A model generated the notes under the pieces. That model made no database searches. It was not told where the DNA came from and saw only the letters and a program-made list of their open reading frames with translations. Positions 1 to 8,667 of a stretch of 36,667 bases of DNA are shown in pieces (position 1 is the stretch's first letter; each line of letters begins with the position of its first letter). Made by a program: the position numbers and the translations under genes. Origin of the DNA: Rhodospirillales bacterium (GTDB taxonomy: Bacteria > Pseudomonadota > Alphaproteobacteria > Reyranellales > Reyranellaceae). The stretch lies in the NCBI GenBank assembly GCA_947466085.1, contig CANIEC010000028.1, positions 1-36,667 on the forward strand, written 5' to 3'.

Positions 1-2
1 TG

Positions 3-554
3 GCGGCCTGTCCCGAGCCCGACATCATCGTCAACAATGCCGGCGGCCCGCCGCCGGGCAACTTCCGCGACTGGAACCGAGAGGACTGGATCAAGGCGCT
101 CGACGCCAACATGCTGACGCCGATCGAATTCATCAAGGCGAGTGTCGATGGCATGATGAAACGCGGCTTCGGGCGCATCGTGAACATCACCTCGAGTTCG
201 GTGAAGGCGCCGATCGATATCCTCGGCCTCAGCAACGGCGCCCGCTCGGGCCTCACCGGATTCGTGGCCGGCGTCTCGCGCACGACGATCCGTCACGGTG
301 TGACGATCAACGGCCTGCTGCCGGGTCCCTTCGACACCGACCGCCTGCGCGGCACGACGAAGGCGCGGGCGGCGAAGGCCGGGCGCAGCTTCGAGGAGGA
401 GTACGCGACCGCTGCCAAGGCTCATCCGGCCGGCCGCTTCGGCACGGCCGAGGAGTTCGGCATGATGTGCGCTTTCCTGTGCAGCGTTCACGCCGGCTAC
501 ATGACCGGCCAGAACATCCTGATGGATGGCGGCCAGTATCCCGGCACCTACTGA
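3..554 (+). CDS. SDR family oxidoreductase, 3' part only
   Basis: The gene enters from outside the window; the open frame runs from base 3 to the TGA at 552-554. The NNAGG motif of short-chain dehydrogenases is encoded at about bases 33-47, followed by the usual N-x-x-x family segment, the ITSSS strand and a C-terminal MDGGQYPG, so about 183 residues of a Rossmann-fold NAD(P) oxidoreductase remain and only the N-terminal cofactor glycine motif is missing. Where classical SDRs have Tyr-x-x-x-Lys, this protein reads SNGAR: Ser replaces Tyr and Arg replaces Lys, so it belongs to a divergent branch. It may be annotated as a 3-oxoacyl-ACP reductase homologue, but the substrate cannot be told and classical catalysis is doubtful. 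It converges on the next gene with a four-base gap. Confidence 0.85.
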   Translation, partial: AACPEPDIIVNNAGGPPPGNFRDWNREDWIKALDANMLTPIEFIKASVDGMMKRGFGRIVNITSSSVKAPIDILGLSNGARSGLTGFVAGVSRTTIRHGVTINGLLPGPFDTDRLRGTTKARAAKAGRSFEEEYATAAKAHPAGRFGTAEEFGMMCAFLCSVHAGYMTGQNILMDGGQYPGTY

Positions 555-558
555 GGCG

Positions 559-1083
559 TCAGCGCGGGTCCAGATCGCGCGGCCGGACGAAGGCCAGAAG
601 CTCGCATGTTCCTGGAGCCAGGGCGCTCCAGGGGCCCTGGCGAAGAGCGAGCGTTGCCAGGGCTCCGGTGGGATACTTGTCCCGCAGGCGTTGCAGCGCC
701 TCACCAGGGCCCTGGACGGCCAGGGCGACCGCGAATTCGCCGATGCCTTCATTGTGGCCGATCAGCAGGACGGTCTCGACGTCTTCGGACAGGGTCTGCA
801 GGCGTTCCAGTAGCTCGCTCTCGGAGGCGAGGTAGAGCTGCTTCTCAAGTGAAATCGGCGGCGTGGGACTGCCGAGTGCCTTTACGAGCGGCGCCAGTGT
901 CTGGCGCGTCCGGGCTGCCGTCGAACACAGGATCAGATCGGGGCGGGGCGCCTTGGCGGCCGTGTGGGCGGCCATGGTCTTGGCCGCGCGTTCGCCGCGA
1001 TCGTTGAGCGCGCGGTCGTGGTCGCTCTGGTGCGGGATGTTCCAGGCGGATTTTGCATGGCGCAGGAGAAGAATGTTCTTCAT
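559..1083 (-). CDS. SixA-like histidine phosphatase family protein
   Basis: The 174-residue protein begins MKNILLLRHAKS; RHA is the RHG-type phosphohistidine motif of the histidine phosphatase (phosphoglycerate mutase-like) superfamily. A second Arg (CSTAARTRQT), a Glu-containing middle segment and the GHNEG motif carrying the second catalytic His follow in the normal order. Length and architecture match the small SixA-like subfamily, which removes phosphate from phosphohistidine or small phosphoesters in the cytoplasm; the substrate here is unknown. I chose the ATG at 1083 because a GGA/GGGT purine patch sits a suitable distance upstream and family members start right before the RHA strand. 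An ATG three codons earlier (1092) is the alternative. It is divergent from the polyphosphate kinase gene. Confidence 0.85.
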   Translation of the reverse strand: MKNILLLRHAKSAWNIPHQSDHDRALNDRGERAAKTMAAHTAAKAPRPDLILCSTAARTRQTLAPLVKALGSPTPPISLEKQLYLASESELLERLQTLSEDVETVLLIGHNEGIGEFAVALAVQGPGEALQRLRDKYPTGALATLALRQGPWSALAPGTCELLAFVRPRDLDPR

Positions 1084-1131
1084 ACCCGTCATTCCAATAA
1101 AACCAACAAGAACAAAGGTTTAGTTAAATGC

Positions 1132-1146
1132 CATGACAGGGTCATG
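1132..1146. promoter_or_regulatory. Inverted repeat in the sixA-like/ppk divergent spacer
   Basis: CATGAC and GTCATG form a perfect 6-bp inverted repeat around a 3-base spacer. Read on the minus strand it contains CTGTCAT, the half-site of PhoB boxes, but the neighbouring half-site matches poorly (3 of 7). A -10-like CATAAT lies at 1169-1174, about 30 bases before the ppk start. Operator function is inferred, not shown. Confidence 0.25.
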
Positions 1147-1204
1147 TGGAGACGCTACCGTTCCTGTGCATAATTTCAGGGAGAGTGCCCCCGCAGGGGT
1201 CCAC

Positions 1205-3364
1205 ATGGACGCGCTCAACTCGGCCGATCCGGCTTCGCTCGAAATACCACCCGACAGTCCCCGACGCTTCATCAATCGTGAACTGTCGTGGCTGGCCTTC
1301 AACACGCGGGTGCTGGAGGAGGCGACCAACAAGCGCCATCCGCTGCTGGAGCGGGTGCGGTTCCTGTCGATATCCGCGGCGAACCTCGACGAATTCTACA
1401 TGGTCCGTGTCGCCGGGCTCGTCGACATGCTGCAGACCCGCTCAGCCCTGCTCAGCGACGACGGCATGACTCCGGCCGAACAGCTCGTGGCGATCCGCGA
1501 CCGCGCCTCGACTCTGATGGCCCATCAGCAGGATGTCTGGGCGTCGCTGCAGGACGATCTGCGCCAGGCCGGCATTGCCGTGCTGGATTCGGACGAACTC
1601 ACGGAGGCCGAGCGGAGCTGGCTCGACACCTACTTCATCGATCAGGTGTTCCCGATCCTGACGCCGCTGGCGATCGACCCGGCGCATCCGTTTCCGTTCA
1701 TCCCCAACGGCGGCTTCTCCGCCATCCTGAAGCTGCAGCGCCGCGACGACCGCCGGCCGCTGATGGCGCTGCTGCCCCTGCCGCCGCAGGTCGACCGCTT
1801 CGTGCGCCTGCCGGGCCCGGACATCCGCTTCCTGCCGCTGGAAGACCTGATCGACATCTATCTGCCGCGCCTGTTCCCCGGCTACGAGGTGATCGAGCGG
1901 GCCTTCTTCCGGGTGATCCGCGACAGCGACGTCGAGATCAACGAAGAGGCCGAGGACCTCGTCCTGCTTTACGAGAGCGCGCTGAAGCGCCGCCGCCGGG
2001 GCGACCTGATCTCCATCTCCGTCAACAGCGCGATGCCCGCCGAATTGCGCGACTTCCTGTTCGACCAGCTCGAGATTCCGGAGCAGACGCAGACCGTCCA
2101 TGTCTTCCACCTCGACCGCATGCTGAACATCGGCGACGTGAAGGCGGTGATCGTCGACGATCTGCCCGACCTGAAGTTCGAGCCGTACAATGCGCGCTTT
2201 CCCGAGCGTATCCGCGATTTCGGTGGCGACTGCTTCGCGGCGATCCGCGCCAAGGACATCGTCGTCCATCATCCCTACGAAAGCTTCGACGTGGTGGTGC
2301 AGTTCCTGCGCCAGGCGGCGCGCGATCCCGCAGTCGTCGCGATCAAGCAGACGCTCTATCGCACCAGCGCCGATTCACCGATCGTCAAGGAGCTGATCGC
2401 GGCAGCCGAGGCAGGCAAGACCGTGTCCGCACTCGTCGAGCTCAAGGCCCGCTTCGACGAGGAGGCGAACATCCGCTGGGCGCGCGATCTCGAGCGCGCC
2501 GGCGTGCAGGTGGTCTATGGCTTCATCGATCTCAAGACGCACGCCAAGGTCTCTATGGTGGTCCGCCGCGAGGCGCAGTCGATCCGCACGTACGTGCATT
2601 TCGGCACCGGCAACTATCACCCGATCACGGCGCGCATCTACACCGACCTGTCGTTTTTCACCTGCGATCCGGCGATGTGCCGCGACGCCGCCCGCCTGTT
2701 CAATTACATGACCGGCTATGCGCGCCCCGAGCAGATGGAGAAGATCGCCTTCGCACCCGTGACCTTGCGGCCGACGCTCTACGGCCTGATCGATGCCGAG
2801 ATCGCCAACGCCAAGGCCGGGAAGCCGGCGGCCATCTGGGCCAAGCTCAACTCGCTGGTCGATAGCGCATTGATCGATCGCCTCTACGCGGCGTCGAACG
2901 CCGGCGTCCAGATCGACCTGGTCGTGCGCGGCATATGCTGTCTCAGGCCCGGCGTTCCGGGGCTGAGCGATCATATCCGGGTCAAGAGCATGGTCGGCCG
3001 CTTCCTGGAGCATGCGCGCATCATCTGTTTCGGCAACGGCCGGGCGCTGCCGTCGATGGAGGCAAAGGTCTTCCTCTCCTCCGCCGACTGGATGCCGCGC
3101 AATCTAGACCGCCGCGTCGAGCTGCTGTGTCCGGTCGAGAACCAGACCGTGCGCGAGCAGGTCCTCGACCAGATCATGGTCGCCAATCTCAAGGACGACG
3201 GTCAGAGCTGGCTGATGTCACAAGACGGTAACTATCATCGGCCCCAGACCGGCAAGGAACCGTTCATCGCACATCACTATTTCATGACGAACCCGTCGCT
3301 CTCCGGGCGCGGAAGCGCGTTGAAGCTGAGCGGCGCCGTCCCGCGACTGGTTCTGAGCTCCTGA
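1205..3364 (+). CDS. ppk: Polyphosphate kinase 1
   Basis: Transfers the gamma phosphate of ATP onto a growing polyphosphate chain, reversibly. The 719-residue product has the full PPK1 layout: N-terminal helical domain beginning [12 protein letters not shown], head domain, and two phospholipase-D-like C-terminal domains. The phosphorylated histidine is His446 in LKTHAKV and the second conserved histidine is His603 in FLEHARI, spaced as in the E. coli enzyme. The start at 1205 is preferred because AGGGG sits five bases upstream; the in-frame ATG at 1133 would add 24 residues that do not resemble the family and lies upstream of the likely -10 element. The exopolyphosphatase gene follows 73 bases downstream on the same strand, a common ppk-ppx arrangement. 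Confidence 0.96.
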   Translation: MDALNSADPASLEIPPDSPRRFINRELSWLAFNTRVLEEATNKRHPLLERVRFLSISAANLDEFYMVRVAGLVDMLQTRSALLSDDGMTPAEQLVAIRDRASTLMAHQQDVWASLQDDLRQAGIAVLDSDELTEAERSWLDTYFIDQVFPILTPLAIDPAHPFPFIPNGGFSAILKLQRRDDRRPLMALLPLPPQVDRFVRLPGPDIRFLPLEDLIDIYLPRLFPGYEVIERAFFRVIRDSDVEINEEAEDLVLLYESALKRRRRGDLISISVNSAMPAELRDFLFDQLEIPEQTQTVHVFHLDRMLNIGDVKAVIVDDLPDLKFEPYNARFPERIRDFGGDCFAAIRAKDIVVHHPYESFDVVVQFLRQAARDPAVVAIKQTLYRTSADSPIVKELIAAAEAGKTVSALVELKARFDEEANIRWARDLERAGVQVVYGFIDLKTHAKVSMVVRREAQSIRTYVHFGTGNYHPITARIYTDLSFFTCDPAMCRDAARLFNYMTGYARPEQMEKIAFAPVTLRPTLYGLIDAEIANAKAGKPAAIWAKLNSLVDSALIDRLYAASNAGVQIDLVVRGICCLRPGVPGLSDHIRVKSMVGRFLEHARIICFGNGRALPSMEAKVFLSSADWMPRNLDRRVELLCPVENQTVREQVLDQIMVANLKDDGQSWLMSQDGNYHRPQTGKEPFIAHHYFMTNPSLSGRGSALKLSGAVPRLVLSS

Positions 3365-3437
3365 GCGCGCCAGCGGCGTCGGGTCGCGCCCAATATGGCG
3401 CTGTAATCCGCCCCGGATTCGGCTAGAGGGAGCGCGC

Positions 3438-4943
3438 ATGGACGGCCATCCGAACGCAGGCGCCTCTGTTTCGCACACCCCTCTTCGGACGGGCCGCGTG
3501 GGAATCATCGACGTCGGCTCGAATTCGATCCGCCTCGTCGTCTATGAACGCGCGAGCCGCGCGCCGTTGCCAGTCTTCAACGAGAAGGTCCTGTGCGGAC
3601 TCGCACGCGGCCTCGATGCCACCGGGCGTCTCAATCCCGAAGGCGTCGAGATGGCGCTGGCCAACATCGACCGCTTTGCGACCCTGGCGCACAACATGAA
3701 GGTCACGTCGCTCGACCTGCTGGCGACCGCGGCTGTGCGCGACGCCGCCGACGGCGCCGATTTCATGCGCGAGCTGGCCAGCCGCCCCGGGATCGTCGCT
3801 CATACGGTGAGCGGCCAGGACGAGGCGCGCTTCGCGGGCTATGGCGTGATGTGCGGCATGCCCGATGCGGATGGCGTGATGGGGGATCTGGGCGGCGGCA
3901 GTCTGGAACTCGCTTCGCTCTCCCAAGGTCGTCTCGGCTCCTCCAGCACGCTGCCGGTCGGTCCGCTGCGCCTGATGTCCTCGGGCAGGGGCGACCCCCG
4001 CAAGGCCGTCATCGATGCCATCGAGGGCGTGCGGTGGTTGCGCGAGGAGCAGGGCAAGACCTTCTATGCGGTCGGCGGCGCGTGGCGCGCCTTCGCGCGC
4101 CTGCACATGGAACAGGCAGGGTATCCACTGCATATCATCCATCAGTACGAGATCCCAGCCGACGAGGCACGCGCGGTGGCGCGACTGATCGCCGTCCAGA
4201 GTCCCAAGTCGCTTGAGAAGATGCCGGGAGTCTCGCGCCGCCGCGTCGACACGCTGCCGCTCGCGTGCCTTGCCCTCGACAGGCTGCTGGCGGTTCTCAA
4301 ACCGAAGACGATCGTCTTCTCGGCCTTCGGCCTGCGTGAGGGATTCTATTATTCGCGGCTGAGCGAGCAGGAGAGGGCGCGTCATCCGCTGATCGCCTTC
4401 GCCGAGGAGCAGGGCGAGAGCTGGCACCGTTTCGATCTCTCGCCGCAAGAAATCTTCGATTGGCTGACGCCGGCCTTCGCTGGCGAGAGTGACAGCGAAC
4501 GGGTCCTGCGCACGGCCGCCTGCCACCTCAGCGACATCTCGTGGGACGACCATCCCGACTACCGCGCCGACCAGGCTTATTTCCGCGTGCTGCACCTGCC
4601 GGCGCCGGGGATGAACCACCGCGAGCGCGCCGTCCTCGCGATGACGCTTACCTATCGCTACAAGAGCGAGCCCAAGGCGGCGATGATCGACACGGCCTTG
4701 CGCCTGACCGACACCAAGGGGCGCAGTTTTGCCCGGTGCCTCGGCGCCTGCCTGCGGCTGGCCTACAATCTGAGCGGCGGCGCTCCGGGCCTCCTGCCAC
4801 AGCTGCAGCTTCGCCGGACCGAGCGGGAGCTTCGGCTGCTGGTGCCTACGGCGCTCAAGAGGAGCCTGGGCGATGTCACCGCACGGCGGCTCGAGAGCGC
4901 CGCACAGGCTTTCGAACTCAGGCCGGTGATCGTATCCGCCTAG
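3438..4943 (+). CDS. ppx: Ppx/GppA family phosphatase (exopolyphosphatase)
   Basis: Hydrolyses terminal phosphates of polyphosphate and/or the gamma phosphate of pppGpp. The 501-residue protein has the ASKHA-fold signature IIDVGSNSIRL at residues 23-33, SGQDEAR (the position of the catalytic Glu in E. coli Ppx is at or next to this acidic pair) and DLGGGSLEL near residue 151, then a long C-terminal helical region as in full-length Ppx. A GAGGGAG ribosome-binding site lies six bases before the ATG. Adjacent ppk makes exopolyphosphatase the more likely role, but Ppx and GppA cannot be separated by sequence alone. It ends nine bases from the convergent rnd gene. Confidence 0.92.
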   Translation: MDGHPNAGASVSHTPLRTGRVGIIDVGSNSIRLVVYERASRAPLPVFNEKVLCGLARGLDATGRLNPEGVEMALANIDRFATLAHNMKVTSLDLLATAAVRDAADGADFMRELASRPGIVAHTVSGQDEARFAGYGVMCGMPDADGVMGDLGGGSLELASLSQGRLGSSSTLPVGPLRLMSSGRGDPRKAVIDAIEGVRWLREEQGKTFYAVGGAWRAFARLHMEQAGYPLHIIHQYEIPADEARAVARLIAVQSPKSLEKMPGVSRRRVDTLPLACLALDRLLAVLKPKTIVFSAFGLREGFYYSRLSEQERARHPLIAFAEEQGESWHRFDLSPQEIFDWLTPAFAGESDSERVLRTAACHLSDISWDDHPDYRADQAYFRVLHLPAPGMNHRERAVLAMTLTYRYKSEPKAAMIDTALRLTDTKGRSFARCLGACLRLAYNLSGGAPGLLPQLQLRRTERELRLLVPTALKRSLGDVTARRLESAAQAFELRPVIVSA

Positions 4944-4952
4944 CGGTGGCGA

Positions 4953-6110
4953 CTAGGAACTCGGCGTCAGCTGGACGAGTTTCGGCTGGTCGCCGTTCAG
5001 CGCCAGCGCCAGACGGCCCTCGATCAGGTCCACCGCGTCCGCCCCGAACACTTCGTGCCGCCAGCCCTTCAGGGCCGCGATGTCGCGCTTGCCCGCGGCC
5101 AACCGGTCGAGTTCGTCGGCGCTCGCCACCAGGCGGCCCGCCACGCCGGCCTGCTCGGCCTTGAGCCGCAGCAGGGTGCGCAGCAGGTCGACGATCGCGC
5201 CGGGCGCCCGGATCTGCTCGGGGGTCTTGTCGCGGACCGGCAGTTCCGATTCCGGCAAGGCCCGCGCCCGCTCGATGGCTTCCATCAGCTCGCGCCCCTG
5301 CCAGCCTTCCGCGAAGCCGCGGCCCAGGCCGCGCGTCGCGGCGAGTTCCTCGATCGACTTCGGTGCGTGGGCCGCGATCTCCAGCAGCTGCTCGTCCCGG
5401 AGCAGGCGCTGGCGGGGAATGTCGATGCGCTGCGCGGTGCGCTCGCGCCAGGCGGCGGCCTCCTTGAGGATCGCCATCACCCGTGGGGAGGCGCCCCGCG
5501 GCTTCAGCCGGCGCCAGGCCTGCTCGGGATCGGCGCGATAGATCGCAGGATCGTTCAGAACCGACATTTCCTCCGCAATCCAGGAGAAACGGCCAGTCTT
5601 GTCGAGCTGGCGCTTCAGCTTCTCGTAGACGACGCGCAGATGGGTGACGTCGGACAGTGCGTAGGTGATCTGCCGCTCGCTGAGCGGCCGGCGGCTCCAG
5701 TCGGTGAACCGGCTGGACTTGTCGATCTTTGCCTTGGCCAGCTTGGTGGCAAGCGATTCGTAGGAGGCGGCCTCACCGTGGCCGCAGACCATGGCGGCGA
5801 CCTGGGTATCGAACAGGGGCCCCGGCACCTTCTGCAGGCGCAGGTAGAAGATTTCCAGGTCCTGGCGGGCGGCGTGGAAGACCTTGAGGACCTTGGGATT
5901 GAGCATCAGCTCGTCGAGCGGGGCGAGGTCGATGCCCTCGGCCAGCGTGTCGATCGCGGCCGCGTCTTCGGGACCGGCAACCTGGGCCAGGCAGAGCTTG
6001 GGCCAATAGGTCCGCTCACGCATGAACTCGGTGTCGACTGCAACAAACTCTGTATCGGCGAGGGGCTTGCAGAACGCCGCCAACTCGTCGGTCGTCGTGA
6101 TGAGCTTCAT
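4953..6110 (-). CDS. rnd: Ribonuclease D
   Basis: 3'-to-5' exoribonuclease that trims tRNA precursors and other stable RNAs. The 385-residue protein shows all DEDDy exonuclease residues: Asp26 and Glu28 in VDTEFMRE, Asp84 in HAARQDLE, and Tyr150/Asp154 in YALSDVTHL. An HRDC domain follows at roughly residues 205-290 (RDEQLLEIAAHAPKS...), then a second helical region, matching the normal length of RNase D. The ATG at 6110 begins directly before the exonuclease fold. A candidate promoter lies immediately upstream, in the spacer shared with divergent aspS. Confidence 0.95.
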   Translation of the reverse strand: MKLITTTDELAAFCKPLADTEFVAVDTEFMRERTYWPKLCLAQVAGPEDAAAIDTLAEGIDLAPLDELMLNPKVLKVFHAARQDLEIFYLRLQKVPGPLFDTQVAAMVCGHGEAASYESLATKLAKAKIDKSSRFTDWSRRPLSERQITYALSDVTHLRVVYEKLKRQLDKTGRFSWIAEEMSVLNDPAIYRADPEQAWRRLKPRGASPRVMAILKEAAAWRERTAQRIDIPRQRLLRDEQLLEIAAHAPKSIEELAATRGLGRGFAEGWQGRELMEAIERARALPESELPVRDKTPEQIRAPGAIVDLLRTLLRLKAEQAGVAGRLVASADELDRLAAGKRDIAALKGWRHEVFGADAVDLIEGRLALALNGDQPKLVQLTPSS

Positions 6111-6119
6111 TGGGAACGA

Positions 6120-6148
6120 TCTATAGACCCCGCGGACGGCTCCGGCAA
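6120..6148 (-). promoter_or_regulatory. Candidate sigma-70 type promoter of rnd
   Basis: On the minus strand TTGCCG (6143-6148) and TATAGA (6120-6125) are separated by exactly 17 bases. The predicted transcription start would fall only a few bases before the rnd ATG at 6110, implying an almost leaderless message. Pattern-based only; in GC-rich genomes such matches also occur by chance. Confidence 0.3.
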
Positions 6149-6236
6149 AGTTGCCGTGAACGGAAAGCGGCCATTCCCTTGACTTGCCTCGGCTTTCGGT
6201 GCCTTTTGCCGGGCCTCCAAACCCGGAAAATACGTA

Positions 6237-8039
6237 ATGTCTTCAGTCTATCGAACCCATACGTGCGGCCAGTTGCGGCCCGAACATGTCGGCCAGCAGG
6301 CCCGCCTCTCGGGCTGGGTGCAGCGCAAGCGGGACCATGGCAACCTGCTGTTCATCGACTTGCGCGACCACTACGGGGTGACCCAGGTGGTGGTGGACGT
6401 CTCGAGCCCGGTCTTCAAGACCGCCGAGGCCGTCCGGACCGAAAGCGTGATCACCGTTTCGGGCAAGGTGGTGGCCCGCGAGGCCTCGACGATCAACCCC
6501 AGGCTGGCGACCGGGGCCGTCGAACTCGATGCTGCCGAGATGATCGTCCAGTCGATGGCAGAGCCGCTGCCGATCCCGGTCTACCAGGAGAACGACACCA
6601 CGCCGGAGGAGCTGCGGCTCAAGTACCGCTTCCTCGATCTGCGGAAAGAGAAGCTGCACAAGAACATCATGCTGCGCAGCCAGGTGATTGCGAGTCTGCG
6701 CCGTCGCATGATCGATCAGGGCTTCACCGAGTTCCAGACGCCTATCCTGACCGCCGACAGCCCCGAGGGCGCGCGTTCCTACCTGGTGCCGAGCCGGCTC
6801 CATCCCGGCAAGTTCTACGCGCTGCCGCAGGCGCCGCAGATGTTCAAGCAGCTCCTCATGGTGTCGGGCTTCGACCGCTACTTCCAGATCGCGCCCTGCT
6901 TCCGCGACGAGGATGCCCGCGCCGACCGCTCGCCCGGCGAATTCTACCAGCTCGACTTCGAGATGAGCTTCGTCACCCAGGAAGACGTGTTCGAGGCAAT
7001 CGAGCCGGTTCTGGGGGGCGTTTTCCAGGAATTCGCCTCGTTCAACCGCGAGACGCCGCGCAAGGTCTCCGCCTTTCCGTTCCCGCGCATTCCCTTCGCC
7101 GAGGCGCTTCTGAGCTTCGGCACGGACAAGCCCGACCTGCGCAACCCGCTGCGGATCTACGAGGTGGGCGACGTCTTCGCCGGATCGGACTTCAAGGTCT
7201 TCGCGGGCATCGTCGCCAAGGGCGGGGTGGTTCGCGCCATCCGGGCGCCCAAGGCGGCCAGCCAGCCGCGCAGCTTCTTCGACAAGCTGAACAGCTGGGC
7301 CCAGGGCGAAGGCAAGCCGGGCCTGGGATACATCACGCTGGAGAACGGCGCGGGGAAGGGGCCGATCGCCAAGTTCGTCGCCGACGAGCGGCTGGCCAAG
7401 CTCAAGGAGCTGACCGGCGCCGAGGACGGCGATTCGGTGTTCTTCGTGGCCGACGCGGCCGACACCGCCTGGAAGTTTGCCGGCCAGGCGCGGACCAAGA
7501 TTGGCCAGGAACTGGGCGTCATCGCCGAGGACGAATTCGCCCTGTGCTGGGTCGTCGACTTCCCGATGTTCGAGTACGACGACAAGCTGAAGAAGATCGA
7601 CTTCAGCCATAACCCGTTCTCGATGCCCCAGGGCGGCCTCGAGGCGCTGGAGACCCAGGACCCGCTCACCATCAAGGCGTGGCAGTACGACATCGTCTGC
7701 AACGGCATCGAGCTGTGCTCCGGCGCGATCCGGAACCACAAGCCTGAGATCATGTACAAGGCGTTCGGAATTGCGGGCTACAGCAAGGAAGAGGTCGAGG
7801 CGCGCTTCGGCGGCATGCTGAATGCCTTCAAGTTCGGCGCACCGCCGCACGGTGGTGCGGCCCCGGGCGTCGACCGCATCGTCATGCTTCTCGCCGACGA
7901 GCCGAACATCCGCGAGATCATCACCTTCCCGATGAACCAGTCCGCAGTCGACCTGATGATGGATGCACCCGCCGAGGTGCCGGCGGAGAAGCTTCGCGAA
8001 CTCCACATCGGGCTGCGCCTGCCGCCCAAGAAGGACTAG
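6237..8039 (+). CDS. aspS: Aspartyl-tRNA synthetase, probably non-discriminating type
   Basis: Charges tRNA with aspartate. The 600-residue bacterial-type class II synthetase has an N-terminal OB-fold anticodon domain ([10 protein letters not shown]...), motif 2 [10 protein letters not shown], the bacterial GAD insertion in the middle, and motif 3 [14 protein letters not shown]. At the position of E. coli Leu30 this protein has His34 (RKRDHGN), the residue associated with relaxed tRNA recognition; the position of E. coli Asn82 is Thr85. A non-discriminating enzyme makes Asp-tRNA(Asn) for amidation by GatCAB, which is common in alphaproteobacteria, but gatCAB and asnS are not in view. The ATG at 6237 has only a weak upstream GGAAAA. 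Divergent from rnd. Confidence 0.97.
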   Translation: MSSVYRTHTCGQLRPEHVGQQARLSGWVQRKRDHGNLLFIDLRDHYGVTQVVVDVSSPVFKTAEAVRTESVITVSGKVVAREASTINPRLATGAVELDAAEMIVQSMAEPLPIPVYQENDTTPEELRLKYRFLDLRKEKLHKNIMLRSQVIASLRRRMIDQGFTEFQTPILTADSPEGARSYLVPSRLHPGKFYALPQAPQMFKQLLMVSGFDRYFQIAPCFRDEDARADRSPGEFYQLDFEMSFVTQEDVFEAIEPVLGGVFQEFASFNRETPRKVSAFPFPRIPFAEALLSFGTDKPDLRNPLRIYEVGDVFAGSDFKVFAGIVAKGGVVRAIRAPKAASQPRSFFDKLNSWAQGEGKPGLGYITLENGAGKGPIAKFVADERLAKLKELTGAEDGDSVFFVADAADTAWKFAGQARTKIGQELGVIAEDEFALCWVVDFPMFEYDDKLKKIDFSHNPFSMPQGGLEALETQDPLTIKAWQYDIVCNGIELCSGAIRNHKPEIMYKAFGIAGYSKEEVEARFGGMLNAFKFGAPPHGGAAPGVDRIVMLLADEPNIREIITFPMNQSAVDLMMDAPAEVPAEKLRELHIGLRLPPKKD

Positions 8040-8063
8040 CTCAGGCAGGAAGAGTGCAAATTG

Positions 8064-8084
8064 ACGGGACCTCTAAGGTCCCGT
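8064..8084 (+). terminator. Hairpin after aspS (terminator-like, no adjacent T tract)
   Basis: ACGGGACCT (8064-8072) and AGGTCCCGT (8076-8084) form a perfect 9-bp stem with a 3-base loop, 25 bases after the aspS stop. No T run follows directly; the nearest is CTTTTTA at 8104-8110. It could end or attenuate aspS transcription or stabilise the 3' end, or be an operator for the next gene. Confidence 0.45.
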
Positions 8085-8121
8085 ACTATCAATGGGTTAT
8101 AGTCTTTTTATAAAGAAGATT

Positions 8122-8667
8122 ATGAGCTCATTTCAGCTCTCTTCCTGGTTCCTGCTACCGCTGGTGATGGGACTGGCTCTCCTGACGAGCGCCTGCGGGG
8201 TGCCCGTTGCCGTTTCGGCAGCGAGCTACGCGGCCGATGGAGGCATGCTTGCAGCCTCGGACAAAACGTCGACCGACCATGTCTACTCGGTGGTGACCAA
8301 GCAGGATTGCGCGATGTGGCGCATCTTCCGTGGCAGGCAGATGTGCACGGCCCGTGCCGACGGCAAGGACCCCTACAACACAGACTATAGCGAGCCCCAG
8401 CGTTCGGTCTCGGAGAGCGGCGTCGGATACTCCGCGCCGCTCCGCCCGGCGCCCGACGCGCCGGCGGTGAGCTGGGATGCTGCCGCCTACAAGACTACGC
8501 CGCCCCCGCCGACACCGCGCGGAGCGGAAGGGCCGATGACGGCGTCCGTCGAACCGGCCACGCCGGCGAGCGCCGCACCGTCGGCAGCGACCAAGTCCAA
8601 GAAGGCGAAGTCGGCCCAGCGTTCGGCTAAGAAGCCTTCACGAGGTCCGGCGGTGTCTGCCCCCTGA
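8122..8667 (+). CDS. Proline/alanine/lysine-rich lipoprotein of unknown function
   Basis: No known family recognised. From the ATG at 8122 the 181-residue product has a 24-residue signal peptide ending in the lipobox LTSAC, so Cys25 would be lipidated. A short central part (residues 60-80, DCAMWRIFRGRQMC) has two cysteines and is the only folded-looking, probably conserved segment. The C-terminal half is low-complexity Pro/Ala/Ser and ends in a Lys-rich tail (SKKAKSAQRSAKKPS), resembling a flexible, possibly peptidoglycan- or nucleic-acid-facing tail. An ATG at 8092 is possible but gives an over-long signal peptide; GAAG precedes 8122. The last 41 bases overlap the convergent dehydrogenase gene. 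Confidence 0.7.
   Translation: MSSFQLSSWFLLPLVMGLALLTSACGVPVAVSAASYAADGGMLAASDKTSTDHVYSVVTKQDCAMWRIFRGRQMCTARADGKDPYNTDYSEPQRSVSESGVGYSAPLRPAPDAPAVSWDAAAYKTTPPPPTPRGAEGPMTASVEPATPASAAPSAATKSKKAKSAQRSAKKPSRGPAVSAP

Noticed and set aside
1288-2865. 525-codon open frame on the plus strand inside ppk
   Set aside because: Arg/Pro/Gly-rich shadow of the ppk frame caused by high GC; no domain or ribosome-binding site.
4938-4958. Possible hairpin between ppx and rnd
   Set aside because: Only five base pairs (CCTAG/CTAGG) with a long loop and no T tract.
6110-7612. 500-codon plus-strand frame starting upstream of aspS
   Set aside because: Out-of-frame shadow of aspS; the real frame holds all class II synthetase motifs.
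6243-8006. 587-codon open frame antisense to aspS
   Set aside because: Mirrors the conserved aspS frame and has His/Val/Glu-rich composition typical of antisense GC-rich frames.
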